64,000 nucleotides of DNA from assembly GCA_004123355.1 (NCBI GenBank), contig SCHM01000003.1:1612001-1676000 (forward strand), in the 5' to 3' direction. The DNA comes from Amphirosellinia nigrospora (lineage: Eukaryota > Ascomycota > Sordariomycetes > Xylariales > Xylariaceae). The position numbers and the translations under genes are program-made. The notes under the pieces are model-generated. The model did no database searches, was not told the DNA's origin, and saw nothing but the letters and a program-made list of their open reading frames with translations. Below are positions 45,937 through 58,396 of the stretch, in pieces (the stretch's first letter is position 1; each line of letters starts with the position of its first letter).

Positions 45937-48117
45937 TATAGGAACTATTCGAAAGCCTGGCGGGAGTAACGAGATATAGTCTAGCTGAAGGTATGGATAC
46001 GCAAATTCGTTTCAGTTGAGCGCCAATTATAGATGTAATCGTGTGAATATAAGAGGCGCCGCATGAGGACGAGGAATTTTGGAGGGGAGGAAATTCGGAA
46101 TAGCTAGGTGAAGATAACATTTCCTTACTGTGTAGTGAAAGCCTGACTAGAACAAAGAAAGGCAACGTCATATTCGGGAATGAGGGGATCATATTGAATG
46201 CATATTGACAGGGGGTGTCGGGCCCGAATTTTCTGCACTGCAACAACTAAATCTTTACACTTACTGCTTTAACTATAATTATTTGGCTAGCGAGTGGGAT
46301 TGCCGAGGCAGTTATAGACATCAAAATCTTGATGTTGCCAATTCCAGTCATATATAAACTGCGACTCACCAAGGGTAAATAATACGCTATCTTTGGAGTA
46401 TTTCTGGTAGGAGTCCTGTGAGTCAACATCACTTAATCATAACTGTCCAGCTACCTTCAGTTAATTATTTCTATCTTGAGTAGTGTCATTACTTCGGGTA
46501 TCGATAAAGTCATTTTGAGTTATGCGCCTAACAGCCGAGACCCTTCATTCGATCATACGCAGGTTTGGACTACGGTTCATTCTTGTACAGGTATTATTTG
46601 TGCCTGTATTCCTGTGTGTTGGCCTCTGATAGCGCAGCTTAGGAACTTCAGTCTAGGCACGTGGTTTACCAAGATCTTTGATCCAAATGGCTGTAGTATC
46701 TTCAACAGCTGGTCCTCACTTACAACAAGGAATTCACATAACAACACACGTGATGGGACAAACGAAGGTTTGCAATTGGGTTCCAGTGATTGATCTTACG
46801 TGTCACCCATGCCTACCTTTGATACGAGGGTCTTGGTAGGACCTAATGAGGGGGAGAGGGCGAGACATAGCATAGTATAGCGGCAGGATAGTTGGGCACA
46901 TTGTGCATTGAGCTTACTTCTATATCACCCCGTTCCCTTTGTCCTGTTTATCACATGGTTACAGGAGTAATCTAGAAATTGACTGGGTAATTGTATTATG
47001 GGGGATCTGCGCCACAAAATCCTCATCACATTCACCCTATTCCGCAACAATCCGGGCGTACAATGTTCATAGGCCCGATGAACGTAACCCCAGTGGATGG
47101 CTTCTCATAGCCTGCATTTTCGTGCATCAAATATTAAGTAGGTAAGGTTACAAGCATAAGCAGCCTGCTTTTGAAAATGTCCTTGTCAGGGACCTCGTAG
47201 TATGGGGTAGGTCATCTATACTTGTTGTTGCGCGAAGGTCTCTAAACCACCTCCGTAGGCGTAACTAAGCTATATACAGATAATCTCTTTGTTCCTAAAG
47301 TGGCTGGGGTAATGTGGCGTGACTTCATGACAGTCCTGGATACTACCCCAGCCATTCAGCCAAAATGAAATAACCTGCCGCGATGGCTTTTTGGTGTGGT
47401 TACACAGCCACTCGCCACTAGAGGCGTGACTACTGAAGAAATGAAAGAAAGCGACGTGTACATGTATTACACGGCACAAAAGGGATGAGCTGACTGACGA
47501 TGTTTGCTACAGCCGAATTCCTCTGAGACAATCAGGGTACTGGGGTAGTAGCAATACCTAGATTAGTATTTTGTTAGCTAGATTGTTACTAGCTAAAAAA
47601 ATTCTATCCTGGCATTTATACATCCGTGTTTTGAAGCCATACAAAGGGAGCTAAAAGTGGTATTAGTTAAAATAGCCTCGTGTAGTACAGACCCATCTCG
47701 AAGAGTCTAGGACCGGGCTTCTTACAAGACTACATTGTGGGAGAAATAGGAAATCAGGGACATTATGCTCCTTAAAAAGATTATTGGTTGAATGGAATTG
47801 GTTGAATGGAATTATGAGTTTCGAGTACTTGAGTTGAAGCTCTTGTTATGGTTGCATCTATACTATGCATGTACTAGTAGAGCCTCACCGGCGAAATGAC
47901 GACGTTGTCGCCAGTTGGGCCACAGCAGTATAAGCTAACACTGTCACCATACGCCCTGAACATCTAATATTATAGTACATATCTCGAGTTTGGGTTTATT
48001 AAATGAAAGAAAGAGAGAAAGAGGGAATGACTAGGACATAGTTCCTTAATCAATCTATAATCGCAAATGCAACTCGGATCAACAAATCCCAATCAGACCT
48101 CTGCGTCTCATTGCAAC
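45937..48117. other. Long intergenic stretch, nothing recognised
   Basis: About 2.2 kb, AT-rich. The open frames at 46476-46793 and 46939-47145 lack domains. A 14-bp direct repeat (GGTTGAATGGAATT, two copies) lies near 47786-47813. Nothing else was seen. Confidence 0.4.
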
Positions 48118-49909
48118 TGCACCCCAAACGCCGGTAAACTCAAACTCTCCGCCCGACCATTACCTAGACTGAATACGAACTCATCAATCGACTTGAAGCC
48201 GTACACGAGCCTATCCATAGAAGCCCAAGAATGACACGTCCCTTCGGCCAGAAGCGCCCCGCATCACCTTCAGCGAGTTGCTCGGCGTCCCAACATCGAA
48301 GTACGCGCGCCAGGCCGCGTCGCGCCCAGAAGATAGGTTCGTGGGATACAGACGGACGCGCACCGGGAGATCTTTGGCTGCTCGATAGCGCGCCGAAGGG
48401 GCGTAGTTTGCGACGATATCTACGCCGTGTACGGTCCAGTTCGATACGGAGAAGCCGGGGCCGTCGTCAAGTGAGAGGGTGAGGCTCGAGTTTGTGGTAG
48501 CGTCGGAGTACGTACCGCCAAAGTTGGAGTTCGCTTGCGTCTTGCTCGCGTCTTCGATTGCCGGAAGGAGGGCCGTGACGATATCTGTGAGGGTGAAGTC
48601 GACCATGTCGGCTGAGGACTCCCCGCGCCTGACAGGATGGTGATCACGAGGTCGTAGTCTGGGATAAGGCAGATTACGTTATTGTACGAGCCTAGGTTGC
48701 CGGATTTCGTGTAGTACTCGATCAGTCGCCCGTCTTTGGTTACTGTGTCGGAGCGTAGGATCTCCCAGGGCCCGCCTAGCATGAACCCCGGTGATGAGGT
48801 GGAAGTCACCGGCTTCATCCACTTGCGCGTCTCTAGTGGGTCTAGGAGACGATGTTGGAGGATCCCAGTGCCGAAGGATAACATGTCTTTCGTGTTGGAG
48901 TAGAGACCGCCGGCACTATTGTCGTTAGCTTCAATCACGCGGCAACGCGCTCAGGGCAACGACTTACATATCCTCATACCCGAGACTGCTTCCGAACCAG
49001 ATATCGCCTTTTGGAATGAAGCCCCAAGATCTCTCTTTCGGACCGTGGAAAATCGTCGTGTTCGTCATGCCAGCGGCCCGAAGATGGCCTTCTGGACATA
49101 AGCGTCGTAGCTCATGTTGCTCGCGGACTCCACGGCGAACCCCATAATGGAGCTAGCAACGTTGGAGTATACGGGGTTCGTCCATGGCGCATACACAGGG
49201 TGACGCTTCCCAAAGTCTCTGAAGAACTCTGCGCGGGTGCAGGATGGGAGACCGAATAGACCAGCACAGCCGGTTTTAGAAGAATTGGTTAACTTTGGGA
49301 GGCCGAGTTGGGTGAAGTCTGCTGGAAAGCTACCCAAGTCGTTGACGACTGTGTCGTGTTAGCATAGGTACTGCCTAAGATAGGGAAACATACGATCTAC
49401 TCCGATGCCGCCCATATGAGATGCAAGAGAGCGGACTGTGACTTGGTTCCAATTCACAGCCGTGATATCATTCGCGACAGGCGCCGCCTCACTTCTCAAC
49501 TTAGCCAGTTCGGGGACATATTTCGTGATGGGGTCGTCTAAACTGATTCGTCCTTGTGTTAGCACCGAAAGTACCGCAAAGATCTTTGATATGCTACCAA
49601 TTCGATATACGGTCTCGGAGTTTACGGTGGTTGTGCTGGTATTGTCGAGGATAGGTGGCGTATGGTGCAGCTCTAACATTGGGGTCGCCTCATGTATCGA
49701 TTTTACTGCGATTGATAGACCCGTCGTGTTAAATGCCGATGTAGCATTATAGAATTGATCCGTAGCTGTCTTGATCGCGACAGCATCATGACCTGACGGG
49801 GTTATGGGAGCGGGCAGGACTGGCCCGAGAGGTGGACAGATACCATCCCGAGCTGCGAGAGCAACATTGCCGAAAAGAAAAAAAAAGAATGATTAGGTTG
49901 GGAAATCAT
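48118..49909 (-). CDS. Secreted serine beta-lactamase-fold hydrolase, frame-broken
   Basis: A class C beta-lactamase/penicillin-binding-protein-like enzyme, common in fungi as esterase, peptidase or lactone hydrolase. Minus strand, ATG 49909, with a signal peptide-like MISQPNHSFFFF and then GPVLPAPITPSGHDAVAIKT. All three active-site elements are present: SxxK in VYRIGSISKIFAVLSVLTQG, YxN in NPVYSNVASSIMGFAVE, and KSG in YYTKSGNLGSYNNVI. Introns lie at 49349-49393 (45 nt) and about 48937-48969. The C-terminal domain includes YSDATTNSSLTLSLDDGPGF, ending near LSLPAFGVQLQ at 48118. Breaks at about 49865, 49067, 48621-48624 (C4, one short) and 48216 are single bases. The substrate is unknown. 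It is probably functional apart from assembly indels. Confidence 0.83.
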
Positions 49910-51488
49910 GGTTGTAGAGACTGGCAAGGAATGTGTGAATAAAATGAGTTGGGAGCCACCTCTTTCTAGATCGTCTATCAAGGTATATATATCTACATCT
50001 GAGATTTACCCCTTCCTTTAGCTTGCTTTGAATCGGAGTAATAATATCATCATTTGAGACTGCGGTTTGAACATTACGACACCCTCGGACTGCAGCCCAC
50101 CTTGGTGCCTCCTGGTAAAATGAATGAAAAGTGTGTGAGATGTCGTAAATAATCTTACAGCTGGGCTTATGGGAGTCTACAAGGATGGACACTGCCTGAT
50201 TTGGCTGCCAAGCCGGCTGCTCATTGGTCTGCTCGGACTCGCATCTATTAGCCCCTCCCTCGGACTTTTGCTGCGGTTGGTTATTAATACCAATTGGAAC
50301 AGCGCAGGCAGAAGAAACTTAATTTGTGACTAACCCTAGCATCGCCATTTCATAGATCGATTTGCACCTGAGTCGAGTGAAGATGAAACCAAACTAGGAT
50401 TGTTAGGGGTTAAGTAGCTGGATCTGAGGTGGGTTAGTGTAAACCCTCGATCATCTGTCTTAGACAACACAGACTACAAATTTTACTTTGTCTGAGTTGT
50501 TATGTATAGATGCGCCTTAGCGCTACTGTTAGGTATTCTCTAATAAACTAGCCCATTGTCATTACCGTTAAATTCCGCTTGACCAATATCCGGACAACGT
50601 CGTGAATTTAGCATCCTCTTGGTATACTTGAAATTTATGTAGTGATAGTCTCAATCGATTAGACGAGGTTGATTGAGGGCTTGGTCAGAAACCGTGATGG
50701 CGAGCAGTTGGGCACAAGACCATTGTGACCTACAAGTTCGGCACTTAGAAACATGTGGCGTGGTTCCGTACCCTAAGACAAAACTTATCGGCTTCAAAGG
50801 CTCCTAGGGTCAAATACCCCAGGTGTCTAAATAGGTCGAGAACGAAAGAAAAATATTTTGCAGAGCTATTGAAGAAAGCGATTGAACGCTACGTATTCCG
50901 GTCACTAGGTAGTTACTAAGTAGGTACTTACGTTTGCAATATATAGAAGTGCTGGTAATATAGCAGTATGCACTGTGGAAATGCTAAAAGATGTGACGTA
51001 GCGGATCTGGGGTAGTCTCATGCGGGAAGAGGACCCCTGAATGCGCCTCAAAAGCGCCCCGCCAAGGAGCTTGTCCGATTGGGGAATGGCTACCCACAAC
51101 GCCTACCTCCCACGTGTCCGCCAATTTCTTATCACCCACAGCAGCCTTCCTTATCGACAACGAGCTGTTCAAGCTGTTGACTGATACAGAAGTCATTCCT
51201 TTCATTCAACTGGCAACGTGTACCAACCGCCCCTTTGTTTGTTTATCGAGTCGCGGGCTAGACTCAGCCAAGGATGTGCTCCTCGCCTTCCACACCGCCG
51301 TTTCGATAGCGAGGGATTTAATAATGCCAGGCCGGCTGTCTGGCGATATGGAAAGAGACGGAGGGACGGCGATGGAGGTGGAGACGGAGATGGAGACGGG
51401 AATTGATGATGATTATAGGGGTCGTGGTGATGAAGAGGAGGCAAACCGACATGGATAATCCTGGCGAAGCGAGGCGGCTCACGACACA
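49910..51488. other. Divergent intergenic region, nothing recognised
   Basis: About 1.6 kb between the divergent beta-lactamase-like and TAPT1 genes. Open frames at 50984-51205 and 51114-51458 overlap the likely TAPT1 5' leader and show no domain. Confidence 0.4.
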
Positions 51489-54457
51489 ATGCCCGACACC
51501 CCCATCCGACCCATTCCCAACCTCGACACGACCCCGACAGCTCCCATTGCCTCTACCCCCGGGAAGCCCTTGGCCACGATACGGACATGGACGAAGACAG
51601 GGCCGGTCGCCGACGTGTTGTTTCCGAAGCTCTCAACCACAAGGGCGGCCTCGCCCCGTCACAGATGGACAATGCCGTGAAGTCGCCTCAACTAGAACAA
51701 CACATGGGCATCATCCCCAAGCCCGCACGCAGTCAGGCAGCAGTAACACGGGCTTTGAGAGGACTAGGAAACTCTCGGCTTCCCAGATGCAGGCCTTGAC
51801 ATCGGCCCCGGACTCGCTACCTGTGGCTGTTGTCACCCCGCAACATCGTAAACCCAACGGAGCCGAGTATCCACTATCAGCCAGCGCCATCGACGACATG
51901 TCGCATGTTTCCATGAACAGCCAGCTCCAGGACGGAATCGAGATGGCCATGCGGGTGAGACACGACCCTGGTCGCCCGACTGGCTCTGTTGATGGGAGGA
52001 AGAACGCTCGACACACCGCTGCCGCCGACTTCCAGCGACCCCCTCCGTCGGCCCGCACTCTTTCCAGTCCCCCTATTAGCCGAAGACGCCCTCCAGGTGG
52101 CTCCGCGAACGCACCGCTTCACAACCGACGAAACTCATTCAATCCTCTCCCCAAGATGGCACCATTCAATCTCAATGCGCCGCCCAAGCCCTCCCAATCC
52201 ACTACGAAATCAGCACCAGTTCAAAAACCGGAACGTCCGGAGCCCGCTCCTTCGCCGATGCTCCTACGATACCCTTGCCGCCCATGTCACTCCCCACCCA
52301 TTTACAACTCGAACTCGCTGGCCAGCGACCTAGTCCACTTTACATCCATCATTCCCAACCGGACGATACTCCCTATGAATCCAGCGCCGTCAAGTTTGAG
52401 CGACTGCTCAATGCCTTACTTCTTCCACCTTACCTCGAGCAAATCATGTATTTTGGAACATTGGCCTGTTTTGATGCATGGCTATATACATTCACCATAC
52501 TACCCATGAGGTTTATAACTGCTGTAAGCGTGCTTGTGAGATGGTGGCTATACCTGATCTGGAAAGAGGTCCGATGGGTTGTCGGTTTTGTTTGGTTTGG
52601 TATGGGCCGTCTTTGGCGTAGAGGCAGGAGGGGCAGAACACCATCTCGCGATGCTAGCGATAATACCCAGGCTACAAGTGACACAGAGCGAAGTCAAAGC
52701 CGTGCAAGAGGTACTGGTAAAGACCAGCGACGGAATGGATCTACCAGACAGCGCAATACATCTGATCTGCGCAGACCTTCCTTGGGAGAGCAGTCGCGGC
52801 CTACCCCCAACGGAGTATTTTCCTCCAAAATGTGATGCAGAGACCGGGCAATTTTCGACATCGTAGGACGAAGTCGATGCCCTCGAATCTCACATCGTAT
52901 AACAAAGCCGATCTTCTACAAGGTGCCATCCTCATTTGCAGTTCCATCGCTCTATCCAACCTGGATGCGAGCCGCATGTACCACTTCATTCGTGCCCAGT
53001 CATCTATGAAACTCTACGTTATATATAACATCCTTGAAGTAAGCACTGCTTTTTTTTTCCAGAATTATATCTCTCTAATCAACATTCAGGTTGCCGACCG
53101 GCTCCTTTCCGCGATTGGGCAAGACATCCTAGAATGCCTCTTTAGCTCTGAGACGCTGTCTAGGAACAGCTCCGGGAGGTCTAAAGTGTTGCTGCCTTTT
53201 GGCATGTTTGTGCTCTCCTTGATATACAATGTCATCCATACATGGTGTTTGTTTTATCAAGTCATCACGCTCAATGTGGCTGTGAACTCGTATTCCAACT
53301 CACTTTTGACTCTACTCATATCGAACCAATTTGTTGAGATCAAAGGCAGCGTCTTCAAGAATCGAGAAGGAAAATTTGTTCCAGCTCACTTGTTCGGACG
53401 TGGTAGAGCGGTTCCAAACATGGATCATCCTATTAATTATTGGCATGCGCAATGTGGTGGAGGTGGGTGGCTTGTCCGTCCCAGGAGCTGGTGTTGAACT
53501 CGATGGAGGCGGTCCGAAGACAGGACCGATGCACACCACCTCAATCCTACCGCTAGCTTCACGGTTTTACCTGCATGGCTCCAATCAGGAGAAGTTCTTT
53601 CCCCGTTTGTTGTCGTCGTCGGGATCGAGATGCTGGTCGACTGGATCAAGCATGCGTATATTAACAAGTTCAACAACGTCAAACCAACAATCTACAGGAG
53701 AATGCTAGACATATTATGTAAAGATTACTACACCAACGTGAGCCTGTCATATTGTCTGTACCAGGACTAACCTTACTGACACTTTTTCAGGCCTTCTCTG
53801 CCCCATCTTTGACGCGTCGGCTGGGTCTACCACTACTACCGTTATCTTGCCTCTTCATCCGCGCATCTTTCCAAGTATACCACATGTTCCTCGCCACTCA
53901 CATCCCTTCCCCATGCCACTTCGACTACCGAGTTGGCAGTTGAGTCTTCCACGCCATCCTCAGCCGCTATGATCGCAGCTTTCGAGCAACTCGACAACCT
54001 CATCCGCCATGCCCTTGGCCGTGCGGTATACCCTCACGAATCATCTGAGGATCAACCATGGTGGTCTTTCTCGTCAGATGACGTGATTGCACTCCTGACT
54101 ATGCTTGTATTCTTCTTCCTCGCCTGGATCGTGCTGCTAATCGTTAAGCTGCTCCTTGGTATGCTTCTCCTTCGATACTCTCACAAACGGTACGTGATGA
54201 TGAAAATGAAGGAGCATGCCATCGCTACCGGCAAAGCGGAGTATGAAAACTTTTCCCAGCCTGGAACGCGTGTTGGGGCTTTTAGTGCCATCGAGATTGG
54301 CGAGGACAGAAGGAAATGGCTCTACGAAGACGATCCTGAGGGTCTTAAGAGGATGCGGGATCGCGAACGGAAGACACAGGAAAAGTTTAAGGAGAAAGGT
54401 GACGACGGACTGGCGAAGGTTGTCCGATACGAAATGGTTGCGAAGCGAATTTGGTAG
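51489..54457 (+). CDS. TAPT1/Emp65 family membrane protein (DUF747), frame-broken
   Basis: A conserved eukaryotic multi-pass membrane protein; the yeast relative Emp65 works in the ER with Slp1. The start near ATG 51489 is followed by a long polar, low-complexity N-terminus with breaks near 51585 and 51745. The core begins with THLQLELAGQRPSP and VKFERLLNALLLPPYLEQIM, then YFGTLACFDAWLYTFTILPM. Next come NKADLLQGAILICSSIALSN and IYNILE, spliced (intron 53039-53089, 51 nt) to VADRLLSAIGQDILECLFSS. Family signatures include MFVLSLIYNVIHTWCLFYQV, NLFQLTCSDVVERFQTWIIL and LVDWIKHAYINKFN. A second intron (53738-53790) precedes AFSAPSLTRRLGLPLLPLSC. The end is a membrane helix (LLTMLVFFFLAWIVLLIVKL) and a charged tail to TAG at 54455-54457. 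Breaks near 53350 and 53909 (C4) fit single-base deletions. Confidence 0.9.
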
Positions 54458-55778
54458 ATGTTTGGGCTGTGGAGTGTTTACGCCTACTTCGTCCTTGTTA
54501 CCCTCAGCTTTTTTTTACTGGCATACATTGTTTTTGGTGTTGTGGTATGGTCATTAATCCTGCATGGCGCGGCGTTTTAGAGTTAGCCTTCTGCCATTTT
54601 TGTGGTGGTTTTCAAGTCGGCAAAATCATTAGACGACAGGATGATGTGTTCTGTAGCGGCCAGCTTCCTGAACATAGTATATTTTGGCTCCATTATTCAT
54701 GAAATGATGAATTGGTTTGAGGTTGTTGTTCTTGGTGTGTAGAGTGACATCGCCTCTTTTAGCTTCGTTTCTGTTGTGCTTGTCGGCTGAGCGGTAGATA
54801 CCCAATTGCGACTACTGATATCTGCATGATACAACTCGATATAATAGGTCTTTGACATATAATGATAAAAACTTCAATGTTCATCCTCCTTTTTTGTATT
54901 TTATTGATGTATCGTCACCTAGAGTTTGCATCTAGGTGTAAGTGTACTCCATAAGAACTGACGTAACTCCGTACAATTGCGACGAGGAAAGTATCAACAA
55001 CTTAGCGCGCTAACACTAAATCAGTTAAGACTACCGAGTCTACATTTAGGTTTAGTCTCTTGCAAGTAGCTCACAACCTGCCCGGATCGTCACAGCTGAA
55101 GCCAAGGGTACGGCGGCTGCAATACGGAATCGTTTGGAATACATGATCCGGACCAATAACACATCATAGCCCCTTCTATAGTACAGTAAAATAACATACC
55201 GCCTTTTGTCGAGTTACTAAACCTTAAAGAACAGGCGGCATTTATTACTCAATTGGCAAATTCAGTGTAGGAAGTCAGTATTTTTTGGCTTAAGCTACGT
55301 GGTATCTAACCCTTGCTGAACATAGAAGGACAGGAATTAAGCACTATTTCTAATATATGCGCCTTAACTCGGGAACTAATCAACTCGAACTGGCTAGCAG
55401 CTCGATCTTAAACCCTGACAACCAAACCATCTGAACGTATGAGGGTCAACCCAGCTCATGGATATCGGATTTGGTGTGTGGAGTTACTAGCCGCGGCTGA
55501 ATCGCAACCGCAGTATTAGCGTTCATGCAGCTTGGCACTGCAATACTCGTAATCCACGGTTACCCTTAACAGTCACCACGACTCTGGTGGAATGCAAGAG
55601 CTCTACTACCCTGGATATCGATCCGAGCTCGGATGTGGAATTCCTATAAATACGTAGGCACGAGCATCTTCCAAGATCTTCAAACGACCTGAGCACCACG
55701 ATACTTAGCTGGACATCCCATACCACGCTGATACTCATATAGTACACGCATCATCATATCAAACCTCGCTTAATTACT
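54458..55778. other. Intergenic; promoter of secreted protein 3
   Basis: No supported gene in about 1.3 kb. TATAAATA at 55645-55652 lies about 130 bases before the start at 55779. Confidence 0.4.
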
Positions 55779-56102
55779 ATGAAGTTCGCCCTAGTCCTTA
55801 CCGCCCTGATTTCCGCGGCATCGGCATCGCGCTGCACTGCTGAACGCTTCAAGCCGGCAGTGCCAGGAAATTGCGCGTCTGGCCACAAGGCTGGGGACCA
55901 AAACGAGGGAGACAGTTGTTCAAACTCACATCCCAACTCTTGCTACTTCAAATCCTCCAGCTCCGGGCGATTCCAACTGTAGGATCCAGGTCAGCGCCGG
56001 CGGCGGCTGCAATCCGGCAACATAATCGGGGTGGTCTATTGCAACTCCTCTGCGGCTGTCTATTCAAGTGCGGATGCTAGCTATGTCGTGCTTTGCGATT
56101 AA
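55779..56102 (+). CDS. Small secreted cysteine-rich protein 3 (about 108 residues), frame-broken
   Basis: Family not recognised. ATG 55779 gives a clear signal peptide (MKFALVLTALISAASA), then SRCTAERFKPAVPGNC and GDSCSNSHPNSCYF. One base appears inserted in the GGG near 55970, after which NCRIQVSAGGGC continues. A second slip near 56017 (CC, one C short) gives the ending VVYCNSSAAVYSSADASYVV followed by LCD and TAA at 56100-56102. Eight cysteines in a small acidic secreted protein suggest four disulfides. It could be an effector-like or antifungal-type protein; nothing in the sequence decides this. A TATA box upstream and a short gene length fit a secreted small protein. Confidence 0.6.
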
Positions 56103-56269
56103 GACATACTTAAGACATGCCTCTTCTTACTACTGAGGTAAGCCCCTGGAGACGGCCTTTTGCCGTCTGAGATCCCAAGGTTACTATAACTAACGAGAGA
56201 AGTGATATAGAGTTATCTTCGAATGTTTTTAGACAGAGGAATAAGAGACAAATGGTGGTTCTAGGCAAG

Positions 56270-56581
56270 TGATCTACGGATCTCGGACGGAGCTCGCTAA
56301 ATACTACCCTACGAGGTTGAGGTAGTCGTCCGGAGTTATCGTAAGTCTCAATCACTCATACAGCTGAAATAGAGCACCGAGACACACAGACTCCGGCTAC
56401 ACGAGTCTACGGAGGTCTGTGAAGCTGTAGGAAGGATTCGAGGAAGGATCCGAGCATAAAAGACACGGAATCCTCCTGCCTGGAGAAATAGAGAAGATAG
56501 ATTTCCATGGCACCTTCGACACATTAGTTGATTAATACTCAATTGAACTATACAAAGCCCTCTATCTGAGCCCTTGTGACA
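56270..56581 (+). mobile_element. Solo LTR, copy C (degenerate)
   Basis: About 312 bp related to copies A and B: CGGAGCTCGCTAAATACTAC, GACTCCGGCTACACGAG, CACGGAATCCTCC, TTTCCATGGCACCTT and the ending CTCTATCTGAGCCCTTGTGACA. The 5' end reads TGATCTACGG rather than TGTCACACGG. The flanks GCAAG and CCTAT do not match, so no target duplication remains. It is in the same orientation as copies A and B. No internal coding region is present. Confidence 0.65.
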
Positions 56582-58362
56582 CCTATATACCCCTTCAAAA
56601 AAGTTTCACCTAGCAGTATCCGCTTTTCCATGATATTTTGTATATGATGGGGAGGTGCTAATGATAAATACCTGTAGTTGAAAGCAACGGTTTTCTAGAC
56701 CCCATTGCTGACCAGTTAAACGCCAAGAGAGACAGTACTGAAGACAGGCTTTCGACCCACTCGCCCATAGACGATAGTAGAATAATGTGAGAGATTAAAA
56801 GTCGAGAATTTCGGACTACCGATAACGCTGCCGCAAGTTTAGGGCGTCCCATACTACAGCGTTGAATAATCAAGAAGAAAAGTACATAACTAGCTGATAA
56901 TGTACAGGGTTTGTTTATTGGTGTGAGCCCACTTTGTGGCCTTCACAGACTCAAGATTCTCAGATAAATCTCTGACAGATATGCAGTAACATAATGGCGA
57001 AGCCATGGAGTGCTTTGGAGGTTTGCTAGCGAAGCACCTAGATTTCGCCTTCAGCGTGCATAATGGCGATAGAGGTAAAACCGTGTACTCAGGACGCAGG
57101 GTATGCACCAATGCTGGTGTCTTACTTGATTACTGAGCTTGTTTTTCTCATCCTTATCTTGCGAGTTTATAAGCACTATTGGCGTAATTGTGTTTATAAA
57201 GTCCCCCATGCGTTATGGTTTGATTCAGCAAGAACATGACAAAGATAGCTGACAAACTCGTAGAGTATTACATAGGTGCATGCTAAGACTAGTTACGACC
57301 TTACTTGATTTGTGCAGACCATCAGGTATGGGGTGTCTGAGGCAAAGGACGAAAGTTTTATCACTGTTTACAATCTAGTTTCTCAAACGACATAATAGAA
57401 GCAGCACCCGTCGTACCGCGCCGTTGCGTAGCGCTCTCAAGTTATGCAGAGCCCGAACGGATAACTAACATCAACTAACATGTGTGACTACGGAGCATAG
57501 TTTACCTTCTATGAAAGGAGTATACGGGGAAGCCTTGCCATTTCTAGCCTAGATGGTCTCACGGAAATAAAACGACGCCATTAACACGATATCTCACCCG
57601 CTTTCAAACCTCGCTTTTCTTGCAGTATACCTTAGAAAGTATTTTGATATAAGAGAAGACTTGATTGAAAGAAATGCGATTCAAGTGCGTAGAGGGAAAC
57701 AATTTATCATTACAGTTCGTAAATTCTCATACAAACTTGATAATCACATCTTGGTAATAATCAACTATGCAGAAATAAATACTCGTTATCAAAATATGAG
57801 TTTCTTCAGGCTTTTGCTGAATATCGCCTCATTTGCCATTCATATCAAAGCAAGCATCACCTGCGACCTTGTTATCTCCGAACTGCCGAATCCAACACTA
57901 GTTGAAGGCTGATACGAACAAGTACTCAATTAAAAGTAAGCTGAGGAATCATGAATGCCGCATTTGAGGCCCTGATTAATCCTCGGCAACAAGGAAAATG
58001 AATTTCCTCGGTGTCTGTGGTCATCGGCTTTTGTGGGAGAGTTACTCGGCACTTGCAGATCGCCCAGTGGCCTAATCGGGGTAATACACGCTGACATCTG
58101 GTACCTAATTGGTCTAGCCTGCCAACTTAGTCTACCTTACTAGATTCAACAACGTCAAAAATGGAGATAGTGCGGTAATAGGTCACTCGCAGGGCGCGCG
58201 ACAATGCTTAGTAGTTAGATCCTTACAAAGCACAGCATCATGGATATCAATCTACATAAAATATGACATGTATCGCATCAATAGTAGTCAATATGATCAA
58301 AATTTCCATTTCAAACAACCTGTTCTCTAAGAAACTACGCTTTCAGTTACACCATCGCCAAA
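56582..58362. other. Intergenic, AT-rich, nothing recognised
   Basis: About 1.8 kb with only short open frames (56658-57111 minus, 57661-57912 plus) that carry no domain. It includes the 5' flank of the alpha/beta hydrolase gene. Confidence 0.4.
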
Positions 58363-58396
58363 ATGGATCTACTCACTGTCAATAACGTGACAGTCG

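Noticed and set aside
51403-52509. 368-codon frame taken as a separate gene
   Set aside because: It is the frame-shifted N-terminal part of the TAPT1/Emp65 gene plus an out-of-frame extension.
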